Positions 8,154 through 15,618 of a stretch of DNA of 64,000 nucleotides are shown in pieces. Source of the stretch: Geomicrobium halophilum. GTDB lineage: Bacteria; Bacillota; Bacilli; Bacillales; Marinococcaceae. Where the stretch lies: positions 310,001 through 374,000 of the forward strand of contig NZ_JACHHJ010000001.1 of NCBI RefSeq assembly GCF_014207655.1. Reading direction: 5' to 3'. Made by a program: the position numbers and the translations under genes. The notes under the pieces are model-generated. The model was not told the origin of the DNA and made no database searches. It saw nothing but the letters and a program-made list of their open reading frames with translations. Numbering within the stretch: the first letter of the stretch is position 1; the number at the start of each line of letters is the position of its first letter.

Positions 8154-8222
8154 CAGATAAGAAAGTTGGTTTATACTTTCTTATCTGCATAAGTGCAACT
8201 AAGGAAAAGCTAAGTTTTCTAA
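8154..8222. repeat. GCAGATAAGAAAG hairpin repeat, copy 1
   Basis: A perfect 13-base inverted repeat (GCAGATAAGAAAG / CTTTCTTATCTGC) at 8154-8189 is followed by ATAAGTGCAACTAAGG and AAAGCTAAGTTTTCTA. The right half is repeated nearly exactly at 54089-54155, so this is a dispersed element and not only a terminator. Confidence 0.6.
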
Positions 8223-8360
8223 AGTAAAAGTATAAAATCGGCTCCAGTTTTCCGACGAGTTTCTTCTTGTGCTTTTCTATTAGATAGGTCGAGAATCTAG
8301 TTTATAGCACCTCTTAGTGTGGTATTAGCATAATTAACCATTCCAATAGAGGTGAAAAAC

Positions 8361-9035
8361 ATGAAGAAAAGAGCTTTTTACTTAACACTTGCAGGCAGTA
8401 TATCAATTCTTCTTACTGCCTGTGCCCCAGAAGATAGCGGGGAGCAAGATTCAGGAGCAGAAGAGAACGAGGTAGAAGATAGTACAGGCGAAGGGAACGG
8501 AAATGGTGAAGAAGAGCAAGGAGAGAACCAGGAAGCGAATGAACCAGAGGCTGTGGCTGACCTTCAAGATGAAAACGAGGAAGAGGTTGGCACGGTTCGT
8601 TTCTTTGAAAATGGAGAGGGTCATACACTTGTCACTGCAGAAGCGGAAGGTTTAGAGCCAGGTTATCATGGTTTCCATATCCATGAAGAAGGTGTCTGCG
8701 AGGCTGATGCAGAGGAAGGACCATTCGATTCAGCTGAAGGTCATTACGCTCCAGAAGATAACGAACATGGTGGACACGCCGGTGATTTACCTCCACTCTA
8801 TGTGAAAGAAGATGGATCAGCCAAGATGTCGGTAGAAGTCGACCGTTTTACTCCGGATGAACTAGTCGACGACGAAACAGCCATGATGGTTCACGAGGAT
8901 CCGGATAATTTTGGCCATATTCCAGATCGTTATCAATCTGAAGAACAGGATGAATCTGGTCCTGATGAAGAGACATTAGATACCGGAGATGCCGGGGACC
9001 GTATCGCTTGTGGTGTGATTGAAGAATCCGCGTAA
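8361..9035 (+). CDS. sodC: Cu/Zn superoxide dismutase lipoprotein (copy 2)
   Basis: This is a tandem paralogue of the gene just upstream, with the same architecture: lipobox LTAC, an even more acidic linker and the SOD domain with HGFHIHE, EGHYAPEDNEHGGHAGD and MMVHED. The two domains are clearly alike in sequence while the linkers have diverged, which suggests an old duplication. The ATG at 8361 follows AGAGGTG, and the in-frame GTG inside that site is not used. It is separated from copy 1 by a terminator and a repeat element, so it probably has its own promoter. Confidence 0.9.
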   Translation: MKKRAFYLTLAGSISILLTACAPEDSGEQDSGAEENEVEDSTGEGNGNGEEEQGENQEANEPEAVADLQDENEEEVGTVRFFENGEGHTLVTAEAEGLEPGYHGFHIHEEGVCEADAEEGPFDSAEGHYAPEDNEHGGHAGDLPPLYVKEDGSAKMSVEVDRFTPDELVDDETAMMVHEDPDNFGHIPDRYQSEEQDESGPDEETLDTGDAGDRIACGVIEESA

Positions 9036-9044
9036 AAACTAGCA

Positions 9045-9085
9045 GGCATGAGCAGTCAATGAGATAACTGCTCATGCCATTTTTA
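9045..9085 (+). terminator. Terminator after second sodC
   Basis: A perfect 12-base stem GGCATGAGCAGT / ACTGCTCATGCC is followed by a T-rich tract. Confidence 0.9.
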
Positions 9086-9166
9086 TTTTGAATAAAGGGA
9101 CTAAATGACTAAATCAAAAGAGTTTTTATGGTATGATATAACCATTAGATGGTAAGGGTGGTTAAG

Positions 9167-10741
9167 ATGCCTATTTCAGGATACTTGCAAGTGTTTATTG
9201 ATGAGAGCCAAGAGCATGTTCAAAGAATGAATGAACATTTATTGCAGCTGAATAAGAATCCGGGAGACATTAGTCTTATTGAAGATGTCTTTCGTTCGGC
9301 CCACACGTTAAAAGGAATGGCTGCGACGATGGAATATCATGATCTTACGAAGTTAACTCATACGATGGAAAACGTATTAGATTTAGTTAGAAATGAAGCG
9401 ATAACGGCAAACGCCTATATCTTTGATCACATTTTCAACATCTTAGACGCCTTAGAGGGTATCATTCAAGATATTACGGAAGGAGGAACTGGAAAAAAAG
9501 ATATTGCGAACGATCTCCTTGTTCTCGAAACGATTACGGCAGGAATAAAAGAGGGATCCGCTGCTCAAATTAAAACACCTATTGAACTACAGAAATATGG
9601 TGAATTTGAACGGATGATCTTAGGACAAGCAGTGGATCAAGGCCTTACGCTATATGAAATTACAATAATTTTAGATGAAGGAACGCAGCTTAAAGCAGCT
9701 CGTGTTTTGATGGTATTTCGTGCATTGGGAGATGACGGTGAGGTGATTAAAGCCAATCCCACTGTTGATCAGCTTGAGAAAGAGAAGTTTGACTTAACAT
9801 TTATGATTTCTTTGATATCAAAAAGAACAGCAGCAGATTTGGAACAAAAGATTATGAAAGTCTCTGAAATTGCTTATGTACATATTCATCCAATTGACGG
9901 CTTGTATCATGAGCTGCGGTCCGTCAATCAAGAAGAGAAGACCTTGGGTAAAACACAAATAAGCAGGAATAATAGGCCGCAAAGGGAGACGAATCGAATG
10001 GTTCGTGTAAATATTGATCGGTTAGATACACTGATGAATGTGTTCGAAGAATTCATCATCGATCGCGGTCGTTTAGAAAGGATTTCACAAGAATTGAAAA
10101 ACCCTGAGTTAAATGAAACGGTCGAGCGAATGAATCGCACCTCGGGTGAATTGCAGGATATTATTTTAAACATTCGTATGATGCCTATAGAGTTTGTGTT
10201 TAATCGTTTTCCAAGAATGGTTCGCAGGGTATCTAAAGAACTTGGCAAACAGGTAACGATGGTGATTGAAGGGGCCGAAACAGAACTTGATCGTGTGATT
10301 CTCGATGAAATCGGAAATCCTCTCGTCCATTTACTGCGAAATTCCATCGATCACGGCATTGAGTCACCAAGCGCTCGTGTTGCAGCAGGAAAAAATGAAG
10401 AAGGAATGATTCGATTAAGCGCTTATCATAGCGATCATCATGTCTGCATTGAGGTGGAAGATGACGGCGCAGGTATTAATAAGAAAAAGGTTGTTAAACG
10501 CGCACTGGATCAAGGCATCGTTTCCGAAAAAGAGGTAAGGGAAGTCTCCGATCAAGAGTTGTACGGCTTATTGTTTTCATCAGGATTCAGCACAGCGGAA
10601 TCCGTCACTAGTATATCAGGTAGAGGCGTTGGGCTGGATGTGGTACGTCAAACAATCGAATCCCTTGGGGGCATGGTTAAGGTTGATTCGGATCCTGGAA
10701 GGGGGTCTATCTTTACTATTCAACTACCTTGGACACTCTAG
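9167..10741 (+). CDS. cheA: Orphan CheA-type histidine kinase lacking the CheW-like domain
   Basis: The domains run in CheA order. An HPt domain has its phospho-accepting histidine at residue 46 (SAHTLKG). A middle region resembles P2. A dimerisation segment lies around residues 280-340. The HATPase domain carries the N box (HLLRNSIDHGIE), the G1 box (EDDGAGI) and GRGVGLDVVR. The protein ends at IQLPWTL, exactly where the P5/CheW-like receptor-coupling domain should begin, giving about 524 residues where full CheA proteins have about 650. No cheW, cheY or receptor gene is adjacent. The ATG at 9167 follows AAGGGTGG. It is either a decaying gene or a kinase uncoupled from receptor arrays. Confidence 0.85.
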   Translation: MPISGYLQVFIDESQEHVQRMNEHLLQLNKNPGDISLIEDVFRSAHTLKGMAATMEYHDLTKLTHTMENVLDLVRNEAITANAYIFDHIFNILDALEGIIQDITEGGTGKKDIANDLLVLETITAGIKEGSAAQIKTPIELQKYGEFERMILGQAVDQGLTLYEITIILDEGTQLKAARVLMVFRALGDDGEVIKANPTVDQLEKEKFDLTFMISLISKRTAADLEQKIMKVSEIAYVHIHPIDGLYHELRSVNQEEKTLGKTQISRNNRPQRETNRMVRVNIDRLDTLMNVFEEFIIDRGRLERISQELKNPELNETVERMNRTSGELQDIILNIRMMPIEFVFNRFPRMVRRVSKELGKQVTMVIEGAETELDRVILDEIGNPLVHLLRNSIDHGIESPSARVAAGKNEEGMIRLSAYHSDHHVCIEVEDDGAGINKKKVVKRALDQGIVSEKEVREVSDQELYGLLFSSGFSTAESVTSISGRGVGLDVVRQTIESLGGMVKVDSDPGRGSIFTIQLPWTL

Positions 10742-10907
10742 GGTTCATTACACCGGTAATGGATGTCGTGTAGGCGTTAAAGTGGCTCCTTCTATTGAAG
10801 CTTTAACAATTGAACAGATTCCCGAAATAAACAGGGAGAACAGATTCCCTTATTTTCAAGGGATAATTAAAGACGGTAAATGGGATATAAACGTTGTGTC
10901 ACATTAA
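10742..10907 (+). pseudogene. Remnant of the CheA P5 (CheW-like) domain
   Basis: Past the cheA stop, another frame reads PSIEALTIEQIPEINRENR followed by FPYFQGIIKDG. This resembles the part of the CheW-like domain around the conserved IxxLxxEQ...G segment. The first strands of the domain are missing or out of frame. This supports loss of the domain by deletion and frameshift. The match is by eye. Confidence 0.5.
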
Positions 10908-10934
10908 GAAAGGACTTAAGGACATCAATGGTGA

Positions 10935-11255
10935 TCAATCCCTCTGACGAATGAAAAAATCAACAGCGAATACGGCAAGCCATAGCATCATTAATAGGGA
11001 AAGCACGAAAAATACATTTTCCTCTTCATAAAAGAAAGCTGTCCCAATCAAAACACCATTTAAAGCCCAAACGTTATAAAACCAGCCCGTATTCAATACA
11101 GTGTAAAATAAGTAATAGGAAATCAAAGACAAACAAAAGAAAGTTAGCGCCAAGACAAGAAATGGAAAGTTTTCCGTTCCTTCTATACTGAATATTAAGG
11201 TCCCTAACGCCAAGCAAGAAATGATAATAAAAATGATCCGATCTTTGATTTGCAT
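10935..11255 (-). CDS. Small membrane protein of unknown function
   Basis: The 106-residue product (starting MQIKDRIIF) consists almost wholly of four hydrophobic segments and ends in a charged FFIRQRD tail. The ATG at 11255 is preferred to upstream codons because an AAAGGA site precedes it. I do not recognise the family. It is divergent from the deacetylase gene to its right and convergent with the cheA remnant. Confidence 0.55.
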   Translation of the reverse strand: MQIKDRIIFIIISCLALGTLIFSIEGTENFPFLVLALTFFCLSLISYYLFYTVLNTGWFYNVWALNGVLIGTAFFYEEENVFFVLSLLMMLWLAVFAVDFFIRQRD

Positions 11256-11379
11256 GGAAAGAGTCCTTTCTTCAATAAAAACCATCAATCATGATCTCAT
11301 TTTAACATGTGATCTCTCTTACATAAAATGTATACCTTAGCCCAAACTATGGAAAAGTAGTTTGGAAAGGATGAAGCGA

Positions 11380-12174
11380 GTGAGAAAAAAATGGATCATG
11401 GCACTTATGGTGTTCATCTTTTGCTTCAGCATAGGAGCAGGAGCTGTGCAAGCAAATGATGAGGAAGAAGTCCCTCCTTTACGTGGAGGAAGTGAAAAGG
11501 ACGTTCGGAATCCTGAGACTGTTCCGCTTCCGGATTTGCAAATGGAATTTCCGGAGGTGGTATTTGTTCAAGGGGATCCAGAGAGTAATCAAGTGGCTTT
11601 AACATTTGATGATGGGCCGGATCCTCGGTTCACCGAATCTGTGCTGAATACGCTTGAGGATTATGATGTACCAGCTACTTTTTTTGTTATGGGAGCACGG
11701 GCTGAAGCTTATCCGGAGTTTCTTGAGCGTATGGAGGCAGAAGGGCATGACGTTGGCAACCATACGTATTGGCACCCGACCTTGACAGATGAAAGTGTGG
11801 AACAACTCGAATGGGAAGTTGAGGAAACCGAAGCGGTCATTGAAGAAACGATAGGATATCGACCGCGGTTATTCCGCCCCCCATATGGAAGTGTGACTAC
11901 TGAGCAAGTGGAACGTCTTGAAGAATTAAATAATGTGGTGATTGGTTGGGGGGTCGATTCCTATGATTGGGAAGGGATTCCTGCTGAAGAAGTGACCGAA
12001 AATGTTCTGGAAGAAGTAGGGCCAGGCAGCATTGTCCTCATGCATGATGGTGGAGATTGGACGCAAGACATTCATTCACCCGAAGCTTTAGATGACATCA
12101 TCCCGGAATTACAAGATCAGGGGTACGAATTTGTAACGATTTCAGAGATGTTTGATATACCAAGAGAAAAATGA
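11380..12174 (+). CDS. Secreted polysaccharide deacetylase (NodB family)
   Basis: This is a carbohydrate esterase family 4 deacetylase, probably acting on peptidoglycan or another wall polymer outside the cell. After a signal peptide ending near VQAND and a short acidic spacer, the NodB domain shows all main motifs: TFDDGPD (metal-binding and catalytic Asp), HTYWHP (two metal His), RPPYGS and IVLMHDGG. The likely start is GTG at 11380, eight bases after GGAAAGGA. In-frame TTG 11362 and ATG 11371 are alternatives with poorer spacing. It precedes a RodA-type gene, fitting an envelope role. Confidence 0.88.
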   Translation: MRKKWIMALMVFIFCFSIGAGAVQANDEEEVPPLRGGSEKDVRNPETVPLPDLQMEFPEVVFVQGDPESNQVALTFDDGPDPRFTESVLNTLEDYDVPATFFVMGARAEAYPEFLERMEAEGHDVGNHTYWHPTLTDESVEQLEWEVEETEAVIEETIGYRPRLFRPPYGSVTTEQVERLEELNNVVIGWGVDSYDWEGIPAEEVTENVLEEVGPGSIVLMHDGGDWTQDIHSPEALDDIIPELQDQGYEFVTISEMFDIPREK

Positions 12175-12457
12175 TGGGAACGGCCAGGAGCGCAAATGCT
12201 TCTGGCATTATTAGTTATATAAGAGAGTTAAAAATTTGTTTTGTGCGAGTCCATGGTTTGCGAAACGATTAGTTTGCGGTCTTCTGTACCCTAAGCTTAC
12301 GTCTTCTCGAACGGCGCAAGTCTTTATGTTCCCTTTTTTGAATATGATTTATATACGATGGCAGAAAAATCATGTATGATTGTAGCAGGAGTTGTTAACG
12401 CTGGTCGTCGTATCCTCACCTCGGAGGATGATAACGAAAAATGCAGGGGATGAAGAC

Positions 12458-13618
12458 GTGAAACCATATAATAATGAAAAACAATACGACATCAATATGA
12501 TGTTTGTACTGTTTATTTTTGCTGTCGTCAGTTGTTTTTATGTATACTTAGCCCAGCAGCAGCCGCAATATGATTCAAACTTTGTGATCATGCAAATCGC
12601 TTTTTATATGTTGTCATTTATGGTAGCCATTGTGGTTTTGCACTTTGATTTTGAGTATTATTTAGATTTACATTGGTTATTTTATGGCCTTGGACTTTTT
12701 ATGTTGGTGTCATTGGCCCTTTCACCCGAGAGTATTGCTCCAACGATCAATAATGCTCAAAGATGGTTTGACATTGGACCTGTTAATCTTCAGCCTTCGG
12801 AATTTATGAAAGTGTTTATTATCATCACACTTAGCGCTGTGATTTATCAGCATAACAATATGTTCCCCCCGAAGGAAATCAAGTCTGACCTATGGTTACT
12901 CGCAAAAATGGGAGCTATCATTATTCCGCCGATTCTTCTATTACAAGCCCAACCAGACATGGGTATGGTGATGATGATGATGGCGATTGCCGTTGGGTTA
13001 ACGCTTGTATCTGGCATTTCTTATAAGTTGCTTATGCCTTTGTACGGGATTCCTGCAATTATACTTGGAGTGTTTATCGTTGCTTATTTCCGCTTTCCGG
13101 ATGTTGTACAAACGTATATTTTTGACCATCTCCCGGCTTATCAAGTCGATCGCTTTCACGGATGGTTACAACCGTTGGAAAACCCGGACGAAGGTTTTCA
13201 AGTTGCTCAAGCGATGACAGCCATTGGTTCTGGGGGGATGTCGGGAGGTTCTGATCACTCCGTTTATTTTCCAGAGGCTCATACTGATTTCATTTTTGCT
13301 GTTATAGGGATGGAAACGGGCTTTATTGGAACAGCCCTCGTGATTACCCTTTATTTCATTCTCTTCTATTTAACTATGATGACGGCGATTCGCTGTCACC
13401 ATAGTTTTGGCACCTACTTGTGCGCCGGTGTCATTGCGCTTTTTACATTCCAGGTCTTTCAAAATATCGGCATGAATATCGGTTTACTCCCTGTAACCGG
13501 ATTTACATTGCCGCTTATGAGTTACGGTGGAAGTTCACTATTAAGTTCGATGCTTGCTCTCGGGATTGTACTTGGCGTTCACTACCATTCGAAGTCGTAC
13601 TTCTTTGAAGAGGTATAA
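12458..13618 (+). CDS. RodA/FtsW/SpoVE family glycosyltransferase
   Basis: This is a SEDS-family membrane protein, the class that polymerises peptidoglycan glycan strands from lipid II. About ten membrane segments are visible. Family motifs include NNAQRWFDIGPVNLQPSEFMK, the loop with AQPDMG, and the C-terminal GLLPVTGFTLPLMSYGGSS. It is closer to RodA than to FtsW by the QPSEFMK and PVTGFTLP segments, but this is by eye. The start is GTG at 12458 with AGGGGA upstream. It is 386 residues long. It is monocistronic, closed by a strong terminator. Confidence 0.88.
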   Translation: MKPYNNEKQYDINMMFVLFIFAVVSCFYVYLAQQQPQYDSNFVIMQIAFYMLSFMVAIVVLHFDFEYYLDLHWLFYGLGLFMLVSLALSPESIAPTINNAQRWFDIGPVNLQPSEFMKVFIIITLSAVIYQHNNMFPPKEIKSDLWLLAKMGAIIIPPILLLQAQPDMGMVMMMMAIAVGLTLVSGISYKLLMPLYGIPAIILGVFIVAYFRFPDVVQTYIFDHLPAYQVDRFHGWLQPLENPDEGFQVAQAMTAIGSGGMSGGSDHSVYFPEAHTDFIFAVIGMETGFIGTALVITLYFILFYLTMMTAIRCHHSFGTYLCAGVIALFTFQVFQNIGMNIGLLPVTGFTLPLMSYGGSSLLSSMLALGIVLGVHYHSKSYFFEEV

Positions 13619-13650
13619 AGGGAGACTTCCCCAGGATTGCGGCATAGCAC

Positions 13651-13683
13651 AAAAAATCGAGGGGGCTGCCCCCCTCGATTTTA
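13651..13683. terminator. Bidirectional terminator
   Basis: AAAAATCGAGGGGG / CCCCCTCGATTTT lies between the convergent RodA-type gene and the DUF4064 gene, and has an A-run on one side and a T-run on the other. Confidence 0.9.
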
Positions 13684-14133
13684 TTCTGTTCGTGGTTCTT
13701 CTGGAGGCTCCGAGCTTACGGGCGGTTTACGCACTAAGCACATAATACCTGCAATGATGAACAGAATTGATTGAATCAAGGTAAATCCGAGGGTTAGGAT
13801 CAGCATACCCCCGCCCGCTACTAAGAATAAAATACCTGCAGCTTTCCCATTGTTTTTGAGTTTCACCAGTGCGATAATCCCTAGGATGAGCCCTATCACA
13901 TGTATGGCGACGATCCACCACCCCATGGGGGCAAACATTCCCATCATGCCCATGACGGCCTCTGCTTCTTCGGCTTGAATATTGGGGTCATTCATCAACT
14001 CGTTTTCAATGAGATCTGATTCTTGGTCGAAACCGACTTGTAAGCTTATCGTCATGAAAGTCCCGATGATTGCCGCTATAGAATTAATGACAACACCGAT
14101 GATTCCTAACACTAATTCACCTGTACGTTTCAA
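13681..14133 (-). CDS. DUF4064-type membrane protein
   Basis: The 150-residue protein begins MKRTGELVLGIIGVVIN, the typical opening of DUF4064 proteins of Bacillaceae. It has four membrane helices and a proline and glutamate-rich cytoplasmic tail (PPVSSEPPEEPRTE). An external Met and acid-rich loop (about residues 38-66) follows helix one. The function of the family is unknown. A ribosome-binding site AAGGAGG is present upstream on the minus strand. Confidence 0.7.
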   Translation of the reverse strand: MKRTGELVLGIIGVVINSIAAIIGTFMTISLQVGFDQESDLIENELMNDPNIQAEEAEAVMGMMGMFAPMGWWIVAIHVIGLILGIIALVKLKNNGKAAGILFLVAGGGMLILTLGFTLIQSILFIIAGIMCLVRKPPVSSEPPEEPRTE

Positions 14134-14384
14134 CTGGTAGGCAGCCTCCTTTTATATATGTATAAGGTTTTATTTATCTATTACCCCAAAGGACACGTTT
14201 GTAAACGAAAATGAATGTTCTCAGGTGCTGGGGTAGTCATTTCTCATTATACCGAAATTTTTTTACCGTGAAAGTCGATTTATGAAAACTTAGTAAAAAA
14301 ATGGACGTTTAAAAAACGAAATGATCGTTAACATATATATTAGAACGAAAGAATATGAAACTTATCATAAAGGAGACGATAAAC
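14134..14384. other. Divergent intergenic region before ohr
   Basis: It contains the promoters of the DUF4064 gene (minus strand) and ohr (plus strand). AT-rich short dyads lie near 14305-14345. An OhrR-type operator would be expected here, but I do not see a match clear enough to place it, and no ohrR gene is in the window. Confidence 0.35.
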
Positions 14385-14807
14385 ATGGCTGATAAAGTAT
14401 TTACAACAAAAGCAACGGCAAACGGTGGAAGAGAAGGACATGTAAAATCTGATAATGGTGTTGTTGACGTAGACCTCACAATGCCAAGTGGCGACGACAT
14501 TCCATCTGACGCTTCTAATCCGGAACAACTATTTGCATCTGGTTACGCAGCTTGTTTTGATGGAGCGTTCAATTTGATGGCAAGTAAAAATAACGAAGAG
14601 GTTGAATCTGAAACAGAAGCGGCCGTAAGTTTACTTAAAGATCCAAACGATAACGGCTTTCAATTGGGTGTGCAGCTGAACGTAGAGGTAAAAGGCGTAG
14701 ATCAATCTAAAGCTGAAGAATTGGTGGAAAAAGCTCATGATTTCTGCCCTTATTCAAAAGCTACGCGAGGAAACGTAGATGTATCCTTAAACGTAACAGC
14801 GAAATAA
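14385..14807 (+). CDS. ohr: Organic hydroperoxide resistance protein Ohr
   Basis: Ohr is a thiol peroxidase of the Ohr/OsmC family that reduces organic and lipid hydroperoxides in the cytoplasm. The 140-residue protein has both catalytic cysteines, in GYAACFDGA and FCPYSKATRGN, and the conserved Ohr signature around NPEQLFASGYAACF. The ATG at 14385 has AAGGAG upstream; the ORF extends further without a ribosome-binding site. It is a single-gene unit with its own terminator. Confidence 0.95.
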   Translation: MADKVFTTKATANGGREGHVKSDNGVVDVDLTMPSGDDIPSDASNPEQLFASGYAACFDGAFNLMASKNNEEVESETEAAVSLLKDPNDNGFQLGVQLNVEVKGVDQSKAEELVEKAHDFCPYSKATRGNVDVSLNVTAK

Positions 14808-14811
14808 AAAA

Positions 14812-14850
14812 GAAAGTGCCCGATCCCAGGACGGGTCGGGTACCTTCCTT
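14812..14850 (+). terminator. Terminator after ohr
   Basis: A GC-rich imperfect stem (GCCCGATCCC / GGGTCGGGTAC) is followed by CCTTCCTTT. Confidence 0.6.
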
Positions 14851-15012
14851 TCCTGCTATGATCCTCATTTTCCCACATTCTCCTTCACATCCGGAAAACT
14901 TTCCTAAAAGAGCTGCTAACCTTCAGTAATAACTGATGAAATGCAAATAGGCTTCCTGTGACATTGGTAAGTAGCGATACAGTGTATATAATGATAAAAT
15001 ACTTATAGAGGG

Positions 15013-15040
15013 TGTTTAAAAAGTCCGGGAAATTTGAACA
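15013..15040. repeat. TGTTCAAAAAG-ended repeat, minimal copy B
   Basis: TGTTTAAAAAGTCCGGGAAA runs directly into TTTGAACA. Both ends of the dispersed element are present with nothing between them, as in a collapsed copy. Confidence 0.55.
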
Positions 15041-15069
15041 TCTTATAGGCATTGCATACCTAAAAATGA

Positions 15070-15459
15070 GTGAGGGAGGTTTTCATCATTAATGTAGGCA
15101 ATATATTAAAAGAATCGGTTTGGCTGCTTGAGTCCTTACGGTTAAATTCGGTTCGAAAACCGAATATAGAATGTAATATATGTAAAAAAAACATCCAAAA
15201 TAAATATCTAAAACTAGGTACCCGGAGAGGATGTTACTACTGTTTATTGAAATTTTTAAACCATACCAAGTTTGACAGCTACCGGGGAAAAGTAAAAAAT
15301 AATTCGGATGATCCCGGTGTTGATACGGTTCAGTTGATGGCTGACCTTCGTTTTATTATACAAAAGCGGTCCATAGCTGGACTGGTGCGCGATGAACGTA
15401 ATAAAGAGGATGATGAAAATGTGCAAAAACTCGTGGAAGAGTACAAGCGCGAAGGATAA
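15070..15459 (+). CDS. Zinc-ribbon protein of unknown function
   Basis: I do not recognise this 129-residue protein. Two CxxC pairs (C35-NI-C38 and C55-YY-C58) separated by basic residues should form a zinc ribbon, and the C-terminus is charged and probably helical. The start is uncertain. GTG 15070 opens the frame but lacks its own ribosome-binding site. A GGGAGG at 15074-15079 would serve a rare ATT codon at about 15088. A terminator follows. The next gene is an SNF2-type helicase, but nothing else links the two. Confidence 0.55.
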   Translation: MREVFIINVGNILKESVWLLESLRLNSVRKPNIECNICKKNIQNKYLKLGTRRGCYYCLLKFLNHTKFDSYRGKVKNNSDDPGVDTVQLMADLRFIIQKRSIAGLVRDERNKEDDENVQKLVEEYKREG

Positions 15460-15465
15460 AGGCAG

Positions 15466-15498
15466 CACACGGCTCTGTAAAAAGACGTGTGTTTTTTT
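15466..15498 (+). terminator. Terminator after the zinc-ribbon gene
   Basis: Arms ACACGG and CGTGTG are followed by a T-run. Confidence 0.7.
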
Positions 15499-15618
15499 CG
15501 ATGAGGAAAGACCTTAACTTTTACTATTTGAGCCCCAGCGTTTCGACCATTCATAGAACGCAGGTATGACATATTAAAAGAATGTATGTAGCTGTGCATA
15601 GGAAGAGGGAAGTACTTC

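Noticed and set aside
14134-14384. OhrR operator
   Set aside because: AT-rich dyads are present but none matches a known OhrR site well enough.
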